DNA of 36,820 nt from Rhodospirillales bacterium. Lineage in GTDB: Bacteria; Pseudomonadota; Alphaproteobacteria; Acetobacterales; Acetobacteraceae. The notes under the pieces are model-generated. The model made no database searches. It was not told the DNA's origin and saw only the letters and a program-made list of their open reading frames with translations. The position numbers and the translations under genes were made by a program. Where the stretch lies: the NCBI GenBank assembly GCA_028869595.1, contig JAGWRU010000119.1, positions 1 to 36,820 of the forward strand, in the 5' to 3' direction. Below are positions 7,890 to 16,708 of the stretch, in pieces. Each line of letters opens with the position of its first letter. Position 1 is the stretch's first letter.

Positions 7890-7918
7890 CCTTGCATGAT
7901 CCAGGGAAGGATGCGGGT

Positions 7919-8833
7919 GTGAGCCTGTCCGTCATCATCGCCCACCAGCTTGTCAACGGCCTGGTGCTGGGCTCCTTCTATGCCCTGGTGGCGCTGGGCT
8001 ACACGATGATTTTCGGCGTCATCAAGCTGCTGAACTTTGCCCATGGCGATCTGTATATGGTCGGCGGCTTCGTCGGTTTTCTGGCGTTGTCGGCCATTTC
8101 CGGCGTGGTGGGCAGCGGCTGGGGCGGCATTTTCCTGGCCATGCTGCTGTCGATGATCGGGGTTGGCTGCCTCGGCGTGCTGATCGAGCGCATCGCCTAT
8201 CACCCGATGCTGCACGCCCCGCGTTTGTCGATCCTGATCACCGCCCTGGCCGTTTCTCTGGTGCTGCAGAATGCGGTGCTGGCGCTGACTGGCGGGCAAT
8301 ACACGGCCTTCCATACCGATCTGGGTTTCGGCGGCATCCATCTCGGGCCGATCTTCATCTCCTATAACCAGATGGTGCTGGTGGCGACCGCCGCCGGGCT
8401 GATGGTGGCGCTGGAATTCTTTGTTACCCACACGCAATATGGTCGGGCGATGCGGGCCGTGGCGATCGACCACGATATGTGCCGCCTGATGGGCATCGAT
8501 GTTTCCGCCATCATCGGCGTGACCTTCTTCGTCGGCACCGCGCTGGCCGCGGCGGCCGGCACTATGGCCGGGGCCTATTACGGCTCGCTGTGGTATTTCA
8601 TGGGCTTCCTGATCGGCCTGAAAGCCTTCACCGCGGCGGTGATCGGCGGCATCGGCTCGATCCCCGGGGCGATGCTGGGCGGGCTGATTCTGGGATTGCT
8701 CGAATCCTTCGGCACCCAGATCCCCGGCATCGGTAGTGCCTGGAAGGACGTCTTTGCGTTCGCCGTGCTGATCCTGGTGCTGGTGCTGAAACCCACCGGT
8801 CTGCTGGGCAAGTCCGAGCAGGAGCGGATGTGA
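7919..8833 (+). CDS. livH: ABC transporter permease, LivH family
   Basis: Inner-membrane permease of a HAAT-class importer, 304 residues with about eight hydrophobic segments. The family opening VIIAHQLVNGLVLGSFYALVALGYTMIFGVIKLLNFAHGDLYMVGGF is textbook LivH. I choose GTG 7919 because AGGGAAGG lies 8 bases upstream and the N-terminus then fits the family. The track uses TTG 7892 and adds nine residues. The C-terminal GLLESFGTQIPGIGSAWKDVFAFAVLILVLVLKPTGLLG is intact. The stop TGA shares its A with the ATG of livM, so the two are translationally coupled. Confidence 0.93.
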   Translation: MSLSVIIAHQLVNGLVLGSFYALVALGYTMIFGVIKLLNFAHGDLYMVGGFVGFLALSAISGVVGSGWGGIFLAMLLSMIGVGCLGVLIERIAYHPMLHAPRLSILITALAVSLVLQNAVLALTGGQYTAFHTDLGFGGIHLGPIFISYNQMVLVATAAGLMVALEFFVTHTQYGRAMRAVAIDHDMCRLMGIDVSAIIGVTFFVGTALAAAAGTMAGAYYGSLWYFMGFLIGLKAFTAAVIGGIGSIPGAMLGGLILGLLESFGTQIPGIGSAWKDVFAFAVLILVLVLKPTGLLGKSEQERM

Positions 8834-9810
8834 TGGCGGGCCGCAACATCCAGGCCGCGCGCCTGCTGGGACCGCTTGCGGCGGTTGCGGAAAATCCCCG
8901 CCTGCGCGGCCCGGCGCTGGGCATTCTGCTGGCCGTCCTGCTGATCGCCCCGCCGGCACTGGGTAGCTATGCCACCGTCATTCTGACCAATGCGTTCCTG
9001 TATGTGGTGCTGGCACTCGGGCTGAACATCGTGGTCGGCTATGCCGGGCTGCTCGATCTCGGCTATGCCGCCTTCTTCGCGGTCGGCGCCTATACGGTCG
9101 GCATTCTGACCGAACGGTTCGGGGTGAATTTCTGGGTCACCCTGCCGATCGCGCTGGCGGTTGCCGGGCTCGCGGGCGTGATCATCGGCGGGCCGACCTT
9201 GCGCCTGCGCTCGGATTACCTTGCCATCGTCACGCTGGGCTTTGGCGAGATCGTACGCATTAGTGCCCGCAACATGAAGATCACCGGCAGCGCCAGCGGC
9301 CTGACCGGGATCGAGCAGCCCTGGCTGTTCGGCTGGCATATCGCAACGCCGCGCGATTTCTACTACGTGTTTCTGCTTCTCGCCGTGCTGGCGGTGTTCA
9401 TCTCCGTCCGCCTCGCCGGCTCTCGGCTGGGCCGGGCATGGCTCTATGTCCGCTACGACGAGGATGCGGCGGAGGCGATGGGTATCGATCGGGTGCGGGT
9501 GAAGCTTGCCGCCTATATCATCGGGGCGATGTTCGGCGCGACGGCGGGGGCGTTCTTTGCCGTCAATCTCGGCGCCATCTCGCCGGAAAGTTTCTCCTTC
9601 AACCAGTCCGTGCTGATCCTGATGGCGGTGGTGCTGGGCGGCATGGGCAAGATCCCTGGCGTGATCCTGGGCGCCTTCGTCGTCATCATCGGCCCCGAAT
9701 TGCTGCGCGCGGCGGGCGATCTGCGCCTGCTGATCTTCGCCATCTTCCTGCTGCTGATCATGCTGTTCCGCCCGAGCGGCATCTGGCCGGGCCGGAGGGC
9801 GGGACGATGA
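8833..9810 (+). CDS. livM: ABC transporter permease, LivM family
   Basis: Second permease subunit (325 residues), forming the translocation channel with LivH. Family motifs visible are LGLNIVVGYAGLLDLGYAAFFAVGAYTVGIL, then RLRSDYLAIVTLGFGEIVRI and the coupling-region EAMGIDRVRVKLAAYIIGAMFGATAGAFFA. It ends in RPSGIWPGRRAGR. The ATG at 8833 overlaps the livH stop by one base. A GTG at 8830 is the track's alternative. The livG start overlaps its stop by ATGA. Nothing is missing for a functional permease. Confidence 0.93.
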   Translation: MAGRNIQAARLLGPLAAVAENPRLRGPALGILLAVLLIAPPALGSYATVILTNAFLYVVLALGLNIVVGYAGLLDLGYAAFFAVGAYTVGILTERFGVNFWVTLPIALAVAGLAGVIIGGPTLRLRSDYLAIVTLGFGEIVRISARNMKITGSASGLTGIEQPWLFGWHIATPRDFYYVFLLLAVLAVFISVRLAGSRLGRAWLYVRYDEDAAEAMGIDRVRVKLAAYIIGAMFGATAGAFFAVNLGAISPESFSFNQSVLILMAVVLGGMGKIPGVILGAFVVIIGPELLRAAGDLRLLIFAIFLLLIMLFRPSGIWPGRRAGR

Positions 9811-10601
9811 GCGAAAACCTGCTGCAATTGCGCGGCATCGGCCTTGCGTTCGCCGGGCACACGGTACTGCAGAATGTCGATTTCCATGTCGCGCCGAAAG
9901 CGATCGTCAGCCTGATCGGGCCGAACGGGGCGGGAAAAACCTCGCTGTTCAACTGCATCACCGGCTTCTACCGCCCCCAGCGCGGCAGCATCGTGCTGGA
10001 CGGGGCGGCGATGCATGCCTTGAAGCCGCATGCGGTGACTGCGGCCGGCATTGCCCGCACGTTTCAGAACCTGCGTTTGTTCCGGGAAATGACGGTGCTG
10101 GAAAATGTCATGTCCGGCATGCATTGCCGCACCCGGTCCGGCGCGATCGGCGCCATTCTGGGCCTTCCCTCGCAACGCGCCGAGGAGCGGGAGATTGCGG
10201 CACGCGCCGAGGAATGTCTCCGCTTCGTTGGTCTGGAGGAGGCGCTTTGGCAGCGCGACGCCACGACGCTGGCCTATGGCCATCAGCGGCGGCTGGAAAT
10301 CGCCCGCGCGCTGGCCACCCGCCCCAAGCTGCTGCTGCTGGACGAACCCGCGGCCGGCCTCAATGCCGGAGAAAAGCAGGATCTGATCGTTCTGATCCGG
10401 CGCATCCGCGACGAAGCCGGGATCGGTGTTCTGCTGATCGAGCATGATACCGGACTGGTGATGCAGATTTCCGAACGGATCAGCGTGCTCGACCACGGCG
10501 TCATGATCGCCGAGGGCAGTGTGGCCGAGATTCAGAGCAATCCCCGGGTGATCGAGGCCTATCTCGGGCAGGATGACGGGGAGGCGGACTTTGACCTCTG
10601 A
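9807..10601 (+). CDS. livG: ABC transporter ATP-binding protein, LivG family
   Basis: Cytoplasmic ATPase subunit (264 residues) of the same importer. Walker A is GPNGAGKTS, the signature region is YGHQRRLEIARALATRPKLLLLDEPAAGLN (Walker B included), and the H-loop is in LLIEHDTGLVMQI. The LivG-type insert after Walker A (ITGFYRPQRGSIVLDGA, then GIARTFQNLRLFREMTVLENVMSGMHCRTRS) is present. The start ATG 9807 overlaps the livM stop by four bases, and the upstream part of the track ORF is a shadow of livM. The signature reads YGHQRR where LivG proteins usually have YGxQRRLEIARAL, so it is normal for the family. Confidence 0.93.
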   Translation: MSENLLQLRGIGLAFAGHTVLQNVDFHVAPKAIVSLIGPNGAGKTSLFNCITGFYRPQRGSIVLDGAAMHALKPHAVTAAGIARTFQNLRLFREMTVLENVMSGMHCRTRSGAIGAILGLPSQRAEEREIAARAEECLRFVGLEEALWQRDATTLAYGHQRRLEIARALATRPKLLLLDEPAAGLNAGEKQDLIVLIRRIRDEAGIGVLLIEHDTGLVMQISERISVLDHGVMIAEGSVAEIQSNPRVIEAYLGQDDGEADFDL

Positions 10602-11331
10602 TCCGGCGCGCGATGATGTGGTGCTGAAACTGACCGGGGTGGCGGCCGGCTATGGTCGTATCCAGGCGCTCGGCGGCATCGACCTGGAAGTGCGGCGCGG
10701 CCAGATCGTCACCCTGCTGGGCGCCAATGGCGCGGGCAAGACGACGACGCTGAAAACCATTTCCGGTCTGGTGCGCGCGACCGCCGGCACGATCGTCCTG
10801 GAAGGGCGCGACATCGCGACGATGAAGCCGCACGAGATCGCGCGGCTCGGCGTGGTGCATGTGCCGGAGGGGCGGCGCATCCTGCGTGGATTGACGGTGC
10901 GGGAAAATCTCGAAGTTGCCGCTTTTGCGGTGCGCGACGGTGCGCTGCGCCGCTCCCGGCTGGAACAGGTTTTTGCCCAGTTCCCCATTCTGCATGCCCG
11001 CCAGGGCCAGGATGGCTCGCTTCTTTCGGGCGGGGAGCAACAGATGCTGGCCATCGGTCGTGCCTTGATGCAGGGACCGAAATTGCTGCTGCTGGACGAA
11101 CCGTCAATGGGGCTGGCGCCGAAGCTGGTGCTGGAGACGATGAAGATCGTCAAACGCCTTAATCGCGACGAAGGCACCACGATTCTGCTGGTAGAGCAGA
11201 ATGCGCGCCTTGCGCTGCGCCTGGCTGATTACGGCTATGTGCTGGAAGGCGGCATGATCCGCATGCGGAATGCGGCCGCGCAGCTACGCGAAGATCGCTC
11301 GATCGTGCAGGCCTATCTGGGCGGCGGCTGA
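10591..11331 (+). CDS. livF: ABC transporter ATP-binding protein, LivF family
   Basis: Second ATPase subunit (246 residues from this start). Walker A is GANGAGKTT, the signature LLSGGEQQMLAIGRALMQGPKLLLLDEPSMGL, followed by the H-loop ILLVEQNARLAL. LivF differs from LivG by the short Walker A-signature distance and the QNARLAL ending, both seen here. I prefer TTG 10591 because GGGGAGG lies about five bases upstream. ATG 10573 (track) has a weaker ribosome site and adds six residues. The gene overlaps the end of livG, and its own stop overlaps the ATG of the next gene (TGATG), so transport and catabolic genes are coupled. Confidence 0.92.
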   Translation: MTSDPARDDVVLKLTGVAAGYGRIQALGGIDLEVRRGQIVTLLGANGAGKTTTLKTISGLVRATAGTIVLEGRDIATMKPHEIARLGVVHVPEGRRILRGLTVRENLEVAAFAVRDGALRRSRLEQVFAQFPILHARQGQDGSLLSGGEQQMLAIGRALMQGPKLLLLDEPSMGLAPKLVLETMKIVKRLNRDEGTTILLVEQNARLALRLADYGYVLEGGMIRMRNAAAQLREDRSIVQAYLGGG

Positions 11332-12611
11332 TGACGGTGCAGCCGGGCAGGGCAGCGGGCGATCCCGCGCTGGCCAGCGCCGATGTCGCGGTGATCGGCG
11401 CCGGCATCATTGGCCTGGCCTGTGCGCAGAAATTGCAGCAGGCCGGCCGCTCGGTGGCGCTGCTCGATCCCGCCGGCATGGCCAACCGCACCAGCGCGGG
11501 CAATGCCGCAGCCTTCGCCTTTTCCGATATTCTGCCGCTGGCCGGACGCGGCCTGATCTTCAAGGTACCGGGCTGGCTGCTCGACCCGCTCGGTCCGTTA
11601 TCGATCCGCCCGGCCTACCTGCCGCGCCTGCTGCCATGGTTCTGGCGCTTCCTGCGTGCCGGTCAGGCCGGGCGCATTGCCGGTGCCATCGCCGCGCAGG
11701 CCGCACTGATGCGCCTGTCGGAGGGTGAAATGGCGGCGCTGGTCGAAGCCTGCGGGCTGGCCGCGATGGTGCGCCATGACGGTTCGCTGGAGCTGTACGA
11801 GAGCGAGGCGGAACTGACCGCATCCGAGGAAGGCTGGCGCCATCGCCGCGCCGCGGGCATCGGGTTTGAGCATGTGCGCGGCGCCAGGCTGGCGGAATTG
11901 CAGCCCGGCCTGGCGCCCCGCTTTGTGGCAGGTACTTTCGTGCCGTCCTGGCAGACCGTGTCGGAACCGCAGCATTTCGCCTGTGCCATCGGCGAGCATG
12001 TGCTGGCCCAAGGCGGTACGCTGCGTATGGCGGAGGTGGTGGGCATCGCCCCGGCCGAGCACGGCGTCACGCTGCGTCTGCGGGATGGGCAAATACTGCA
12101 AGCGCGCCAGGCGGTGTTGGCGGCCGGGGCCTGGTCGAAGCATCTTGCCGCCCAGCTTGGCGATCGCATCCCCCTCGATACCGAGCGGGGTTATAATACC
12201 ACCTTGCCGGCCGATGCATTTCCGCTGCGCCGGCAATTGATCTTCGGCGCGCATGGCTTCGTCATCACCCCGCTAGCCACCGGCATCCGGGTCGGCGGCG
12301 CGGTGGAACTCGCGGGCCTCGACCATCCGCCGAATTTCGCCCGGGCGCGGGCGATGCTCGCCAAGGCCAAGCGGTTTCTGCCCGATCTTGCCACCGATGG
12401 CGGGCGCGAATGGATGGGCCATCGTCCGTCCCTGCCGGACAGCCTGCCGGTGATCGGCGCCTCACGCGCCAGCCCGCATATCGTGCATGCGTTCGGACAT
12501 GGCCATCTCGGCCTGACGCAATCGGCCGCAACCGGGCGCCTGGTTGCCGATCTGCTCTGCGCGCGCCGCAGCGCGTTCGATCTTTCCCCTTTCAGTCCGC
12601 AAAGGTTCTAG
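11331..12611 (+). CDS. FAD-dependent D-amino-acid-type oxidoreductase (candidate D-hydroxyproline dehydrogenase)
   Basis: DAO/DadA-fold flavoprotein of 426 residues. Near the N-terminus ADVAVIGAGIIGLACAQKLQQAGRSVALLD is the dinucleotide-binding GxGxxG. HDGSLELYESEAEL and the C-terminal GREWMGHRPSLPDSLPVIGASRASPHIVHAFGHGHLGLTQSAATGRLVADLL are typical of DadA and of the single-subunit hydroxyproline oxidases. It is translationally coupled to livF and followed after 6 bases by a 4-hydroxyproline epimerase. In known pathways the epimerase product cis-4-hydroxy-D-proline is oxidised by exactly this kind of enzyme to pyrroline-4-hydroxy-2-carboxylate. The substrate assignment is inference from this neighbourhood, and other D-amino acids are possible. 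Confidence 0.85.
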   Translation: MTVQPGRAAGDPALASADVAVIGAGIIGLACAQKLQQAGRSVALLDPAGMANRTSAGNAAAFAFSDILPLAGRGLIFKVPGWLLDPLGPLSIRPAYLPRLLPWFWRFLRAGQAGRIAGAIAAQAALMRLSEGEMAALVEACGLAAMVRHDGSLELYESEAELTASEEGWRHRRAAGIGFEHVRGARLAELQPGLAPRFVAGTFVPSWQTVSEPQHFACAIGEHVLAQGGTLRMAEVVGIAPAEHGVTLRLRDGQILQARQAVLAAGAWSKHLAAQLGDRIPLDTERGYNTTLPADAFPLRRQLIFGAHGFVITPLATGIRVGGAVELAGLDHPPNFARARAMLAKAKRFLPDLATDGGREWMGHRPSLPDSLPVIGASRASPHIVHAFGHGHLGLTQSAATGRLVADLLCARRSAFDLSPFSPQRF

Positions 12612-12617
12612 ACGGCG

Positions 12618-13619
12618 ATGGCACGCTTCACCTTCTCCTGCATCGACGGGCATACATGCGGCAATCCGGTGCGCCTGGTAACCGGCGGTGCGCCGCTGCT
12701 GCACGGCAAGACCATGCTGGAGCGGCGTGCGCATTTCCTGGCAGAATTCGACTGGATCCGTACCGGGCTGATGTTCGAGCCGCGCGGCCACGACATGATG
12801 TCCGGCTCCATCCTGTTCCCGCCGACGCGGGAGGATTGCGATATCGGCATCCTGTTCATTGAAACTTCCGGCTGCCTGTATATGTGCGGCCACGGCACGA
12901 TCGGTACCGTAACGATGGCGATCGAAAACGGCCTGATCCGCCCGAAAACCCCGGGCATCGTGCGCCTCGATACGCCGGCCGGGCTGGTAGTGGCGGAATA
13001 TCGCCAGGAAGGCCCCTTCGTGACGGAGGTGCGGATCACCAACGTGCCCTCCTATCGGCATGCGACGGGGCTGGAGGCGACGATCGAGCCTTTGGGGCGG
13101 CTGCGCTTCGATGTCGCCTATGGCGGGAATTTCTACGCCATCATCGACCCGCAGGAGCATTTCCACGATATCGCCGATGTCACCGCCGCCGATCTGATCC
13201 GCTGGAGTCCGCTGCTGCGCAGCGCGATCAACGATGCCTACAGTTTCGTGCATCCGGAAAATCCGGCGATCAATCGCCTGACCCATATTCTCTGGACCGG
13301 CAAGCCGACCCGGGCGGGTGCCACGGCGCGCAATGCCGTGTTCTATGGCGACAAGGCGATCGACCGCTCGCCCTGCGGCACCGGCACGTCGGCGCGGATG
13401 GCGCAATGGGCGGCACAGGGCAAGCTTTCGGTCGGCGATGAATTCATCCACGAGAGCATCATCGGCTCGTTGTTCAAAGGCCGGGTGGAGAAGGCGGTAC
13501 GCATTGGCGAGTACGAGGCCATCGTGCCTTCCATCGGCGGCTGGGCGTGCCAGACCGGCATCAACACGATCTTCATCGACGACCGCGATCCGTTTGCGCG
13601 CGGATTTTCGGTGATCTGA
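12618..13619 (+). CDS. lhpA: 4-hydroxyproline 2-epimerase (proline racemase family, Cys/Cys type)
   Basis: Proline-racemase-fold enzyme of 333 residues. Both catalytic cysteines are present: Cys90 in [13 protein letters not shown] and Cys253 in [14 protein letters not shown]. Two cysteines mean racemase/epimerase chemistry rather than dehydration, and the CGHGTIG form together with the neighbourhood favours trans-4-hydroxy-L-proline to cis-4-hydroxy-D-proline over proline racemisation. The opening [23 protein letters not shown] is typical of this subgroup. It lies between the candidate D-hydroxyproline dehydrogenase and two 3-hydroxyproline dehydratase-like genes. Proline or 3-hydroxyproline epimerase activity remains possible. 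Confidence 0.88.
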   Translation: MARFTFSCIDGHTCGNPVRLVTGGAPLLHGKTMLERRAHFLAEFDWIRTGLMFEPRGHDMMSGSILFPPTREDCDIGILFIETSGCLYMCGHGTIGTVTMAIENGLIRPKTPGIVRLDTPAGLVVAEYRQEGPFVTEVRITNVPSYRHATGLEATIEPLGRLRFDVAYGGNFYAIIDPQEHFHDIADVTAADLIRWSPLLRSAINDAYSFVHPENPAINRLTHILWTGKPTRAGATARNAVFYGDKAIDRSPCGTGTSARMAQWAAQGKLSVGDEFIHESIIGSLFKGRVEKAVRIGEYEAIVPSIGGWACQTGINTIFIDDRDPFARGFSVI

Positions 13620-13638
13620 GACAGGCGGGAACAGGGCA

Positions 13639-14742
13639 ATGAAAATCACCGGCATCAAGGCCTGGCAGATCGATCTGCCGCTGCGCGAAGGCCGCTATAA
13701 CTGGTCGAACGGCAATTTCGTGGAAGTGTTCGACAGCACCGTGGTCGCCGTCGAAACCGATGGCGGGATCACCGGCTATGCCGAATGCTGCCCGCTGGGC
13801 TCGGCCTATCTGCCCTCCTACGCCAAGGGCGTGCGCGCCGGGCTGCAGGAAATCGGCGCGAAGCTGATCGGCCTGGATCCCACCAATCTCGGTGCCGTCA
13901 ATCGCGCCATGGACGCTGCCTTGCGCGGGCATCCCTATGTGAAGGCACCGATCGATATCGCCTGCTGGGACATCCTTGGCAAAGTGGCGGGGCTGCCGCT
14001 GTATCAGCTTCTCGGCGGCAAGGCGCAGGACAAGCTGGCGCTGTACCGCGCGATCTCCCAGGAGGCGCCGGAGGCGATGGCTGCCAAGATCAAGGGATAT
14101 CGGGCGGAGGGCTACGGCAAATTCCAGCTCAAGGTCGGCGGTGATGCCGATGAGGATATCGCCCGCATCCGGGCCTGCCGCGCCGCTCTGGCCGATCGCG
14201 ATATTCTGGTCGCTGATGCCAATACCGGCTGGACCCGGGCGGAGGCAGCGCGCGTGGTGGCGGCGACCGGCGATCTCGACGTCTATTTCGAGCAGCCCTG
14301 CCCGACCTATGAGGAATGCGTCTCCGTCCGCCGCCGCACGGCGCGGCCCTTCGTGCTGGATGAGGTGATCACCGACCCCGCCATGCTGATGCGCGGCCTG
14401 GCCGAGGATGCGATGGATCTGATCAATCTCAAGATCTCCAAAGTCGGCGGGCTGACCAAGGCGAAGCTGATGCGCGACATCGCGGTCGGTAGCGGCACGC
14501 CGATGATCATCGAGGATACCTGGGGCGGCGATATCGTCACTGCGGCGATCGCCCATCTGGCGCTGTCCACGCCGGCGGAATTCTGTTTCGCGGCGACCGA
14601 CTTCAACAGCTACGGCACGCGCGACATCGCCGATGGCGCGCCGCGCCGGGTCGATGGCTGTATGACCGCCTCCGACGCGCCGGGGCTCGGCATCACGCCG
14701 CGGATCGCCGAATTCGGCGCACCGGCCGTGGCGATCGGCTAG
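13639..14742 (+). CDS. lhpI: Enolase-superfamily (MLE subgroup) enzyme, candidate cis-3-hydroxy-L-proline dehydratase
   Basis: Mandelate racemase/muconate-lactonising-type enzyme of 367 residues. The capping domain is [23 protein letters not shown]. The barrel carries a Lys165 base (FQLKVGG), metal ligands Asp193 (VADANTGW), Glu218 (YFEQPCPT) and Asp241 (VLDEVITD), and a second Lys265 (LKISKVGG). The Lys pair and spacing match proline-betaine epimerase HpbD and cis-3-hydroxy-L-proline dehydratase LhpI. The next gene matches LhpH, which is adjacent to LhpI in Roseibium (Labrenzia) aggregatum, so the dehydratase assignment is favoured. The product would be delta-1-pyrroline-2-carboxylate. Epimerase activity on a hydroxyproline betaine is the alternative. 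Confidence 0.8.
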   Translation: MKITGIKAWQIDLPLREGRYNWSNGNFVEVFDSTVVAVETDGGITGYAECCPLGSAYLPSYAKGVRAGLQEIGAKLIGLDPTNLGAVNRAMDAALRGHPYVKAPIDIACWDILGKVAGLPLYQLLGGKAQDKLALYRAISQEAPEAMAAKIKGYRAEGYGKFQLKVGGDADEDIARIRACRAALADRDILVADANTGWTRAEAARVVAATGDLDVYFEQPCPTYEECVSVRRRTARPFVLDEVITDPAMLMRGLAEDAMDLINLKISKVGGLTKAKLMRDIAVGSGTPMIIEDTWGGDIVTAAIAHLALSTPAEFCFAATDFNSYGTRDIADGAPRRVDGCMTASDAPGLGITPRIAEFGAPAVAIG

Positions 14743-14753
14743 GGGCGGCGGCG

Positions 14754-15788
14754 ATGCGCAGCACAAGGGCGATCCAGATCGTCGGTTGCCATGCCGAGGG
14801 CGAGGTCGGCGATGTCATCATCGGCGGTGTTGCGCCGCCGCCGGGGGAGACGCTGTGGGAGCAGTCCCGCTTCATCGCAGCCGATGAGACACTCCGTCGC
14901 TTCGTCCTGAACGAGCCGCGCGGCGGTGTGTTCCGCCACGTCAATCTGCTGGTACCGCCGAAGGATCCGCGCGCGGCGATGGGCTTCATCATCATGGAGC
15001 CGTCGGACACGCCGCCAATGTCGGGTTCCAACTCCATCTGCGTCGCGACCGTGCTGCTCGATACCGGCATCGTGGCGATGCGGGAGCCGGAGACGACGCT
15101 GATCCTGGAAGCGCCGGGTGGGCTGGTGGAGGTGACGGCCCTGTGCCGCAACGGCAAGGCCGAACGCATCACGGTGCGCAACGTGCCGAGCTTCGCCGAT
15201 CGGCTGGACGCGCCCCTCGAAATTCCCGGGCTGGGTACCATCCGCGTCGATACCGCCTATGGCGGCGACAGCTTCGTGATTGCCGATGCAGCCGCGCTGG
15301 GCTTTGCCCTGGTGGCGGAGGAGGCGCGCGACCTGGCCGAGATGGGTGTGCGCATTACCCAGGCCGCCAATGAACAGCTCGGCTTTCGCCATCCGGTCAA
15401 TGGCGGATGGGACCATATTTCCTTCTGCCAGATCGCCGAACCGCTACAGCGCGAGGCCGATGGCTGGAGCGGACGGAATGCCGTGGTCATCCGCCCCGGC
15501 AAGATCGATCGCTGCCCCACGGGCACCGGATGTTCGGCCCGCATGGCGGTGCTGCACGCGCGCGGCGCCCTGGCCATCGGCGAGCGCTACCGCGCGATTT
15601 CCCTGCTCGGTTCGGAATTTCACTGCCGCATTGCCGAGGCGACGACGCTCGCCGGGCGGGCGGCGATCGTGCCGGAGATTTCCGGCCGCGCCTGGATCAC
15701 CGGCACGCGGACGGAAATGCTCGATCCCGACGATCCCTGGCCGGAAGGGTATCGGCTGTCGGATACCTGGCCGCATCTGCTGGCCTGA
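14754..15788 (+). CDS. lhpH: trans-3-hydroxy-L-proline dehydratase (proline racemase family, Ser/Thr type)
   Basis: Proline-racemase-fold enzyme of 344 residues, but with the two catalytic cysteine positions changed: Ser90 ([19 protein letters not shown]) and Thr256 ([14 protein letters not shown]). Loss of the second cysteine is the known mark of trans-3-hydroxy-L-proline dehydratases (Thr in the human L3HYPDH), and Ser at the first position matches, from memory, the Roseibium aggregatum enzyme LhpH, which this protein resembles over its whole length. The reaction is dehydration to delta-1-pyrroline-2-carboxylate. That product needs a reductase to become proline, and no such gene is in this window. 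It ends seven bases from the convergent inositol phosphatase gene, inside a small hairpin. Confidence 0.88.
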   Translation: MRSTRAIQIVGCHAEGEVGDVIIGGVAPPPGETLWEQSRFIAADETLRRFVLNEPRGGVFRHVNLLVPPKDPRAAMGFIIMEPSDTPPMSGSNSICVATVLLDTGIVAMREPETTLILEAPGGLVEVTALCRNGKAERITVRNVPSFADRLDAPLEIPGLGTIRVDTAYGGDSFVIADAAALGFALVAEEARDLAEMGVRITQAANEQLGFRHPVNGGWDHISFCQIAEPLQREADGWSGRNAVVIRPGKIDRCPTGTGCSARMAVLHARGALAIGERYRAISLLGSEFHCRIAEATTLAGRAAIVPEISGRAWITGTRTEMLDPDDPWPEGYRLSDTWPHLLA

Positions 15789-15801
15789 CGCAGGGTCAGG
15801 C
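15783..15801. terminator. Small palindrome spanning two convergent stop codons
   Basis: GCCTGAC (15783-15789) and GTCAGGC (15795-15801) form a perfect 7-bp stem with a 5-base loop. The left arm contains the TGA of the lhpH-like gene and the right arm contains the TGA of the opposite-strand inositol phosphatase. It may act as a weak bidirectional end structure. No T-tract follows, so termination is not certain. Confidence 0.4.
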
Positions 15802-16569
15802 GCAGGCGCGGACATCGGCATAAAGGCGGTCGTAGATTTCCGGCGTTGCCGCGACCAGCCGGTTGCCCTGCGTCAATCCGTTGTCGGCGAGGAAATCGTT
15901 GCAGCGCCCGCCGGCTTCCTCGACCAGCAGAATTCCGGCCAGCGCATCCCAGGCATTGATGTGCAATTCGGCATAGCCGTCATTCAGCCCGCAGGCGACT
16001 TCGGCCAGCCCCAGCGCGCCGGAGCCGTGGCGACGGAATTCGATCTCCGCCGCCGTCAGGCGATGCAGCAGGTCGCAATAGGCCGAAAGCGGCCGGCGCG
16101 CCGACCAGCCGAGTTCCACGATCGGCGCTGCCCCATGGCCGAGATGGCTGACGCCGATCGGCCGCCCGTTCAGGAAGGCGCCACCGCCGCGCCGGGCGGT
16201 GAACAGACGATCGTCGCGCGGCGCATAGATCGCGCCGCATTCGACGATGCCTGCGCGCATCACCGCGATGGAAACGCACCAGCGCGTCGTGCCATGGATA
16301 TAGCCGGCGGTGCCGTCGATCGGATCGACCACCCAGACGTGATCGGTATCGGCGCTGCCGCCGCCTTCCTCGCCGATCATCGCATCGGCGAAGGTGGCGG
16401 TGACGCGCGTGCGGATGTGACTTTCGACGGCCAGATCGGCTGCCGTGCAGAAATCGATGGCCGTCTTCGCGGTGATGCGACCGAGATCGGCGTACATGCG
16501 CGCGGCCAGCGCGCCGCCTTCGCGGGCCAGCGCGACAGCCAGGGCGAATCGAGGATCGCTATCGGTCAT
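15796..16569 (-). CDS. Inositol-monophosphatase-family phosphatase
   Basis: Mg2+-dependent phosphatase of the IMPase/FBPase fold, 257 residues. Metal ligands appear in order: GEEGGG (Glu), VVDPIDGTAGYIHG (Asp, Asp) and the C-terminal INAWDALAGILLVEEAGG (Asp). This is the complete family set. It is divergent from iolD with a 139-base shared gap, so its likely role is to free myo-inositol from inositol phosphate ahead of the IolG/IolE/IolD steps. Members of the family also act on histidinol phosphate, PAP or fructose bisphosphate, and the sequence alone cannot exclude these. The opposite end is convergent with the hydroxyproline operon. Confidence 0.88.
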   Translation of the reverse strand: MTDSDPRFALAVALAREGGALAARMYADLGRITAKTAIDFCTAADLAVESHIRTRVTATFADAMIGEEGGGSADTDHVWVVDPIDGTAGYIHGTTRWCVSIAVMRAGIVECGAIYAPRDDRLFTARRGGGAFLNGRPIGVSHLGHGAAPIVELGWSARRPLSAYCDLLHRLTAAEIEFRRHGSGALGLAEVACGLNDGYAELHINAWDALAGILLVEEAGGRCNDFLADNGLTQGNRLVAATPEIYDRLYADVRACA

Positions 16570-16708
16570 CGCGCGTCTTTCTCGGGGATAAGGGGAATTC
16601 TATGATACCGCCGCAGAACCGCGCCTGCCGAGGGGGATTGTGCCGGATCGCAGGGGGAAGCATGCGCGCTAGTGACGATGGGACGGCGGATATGCAGATG
16701 CTCGCACC

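Noticed and set aside
7637-8959. 440-residue minus-strand frame opposite the importer genes
   Set aside because: Gln/His/Arg-rich mirror of LivH and neighbouring sequence, with no domain.
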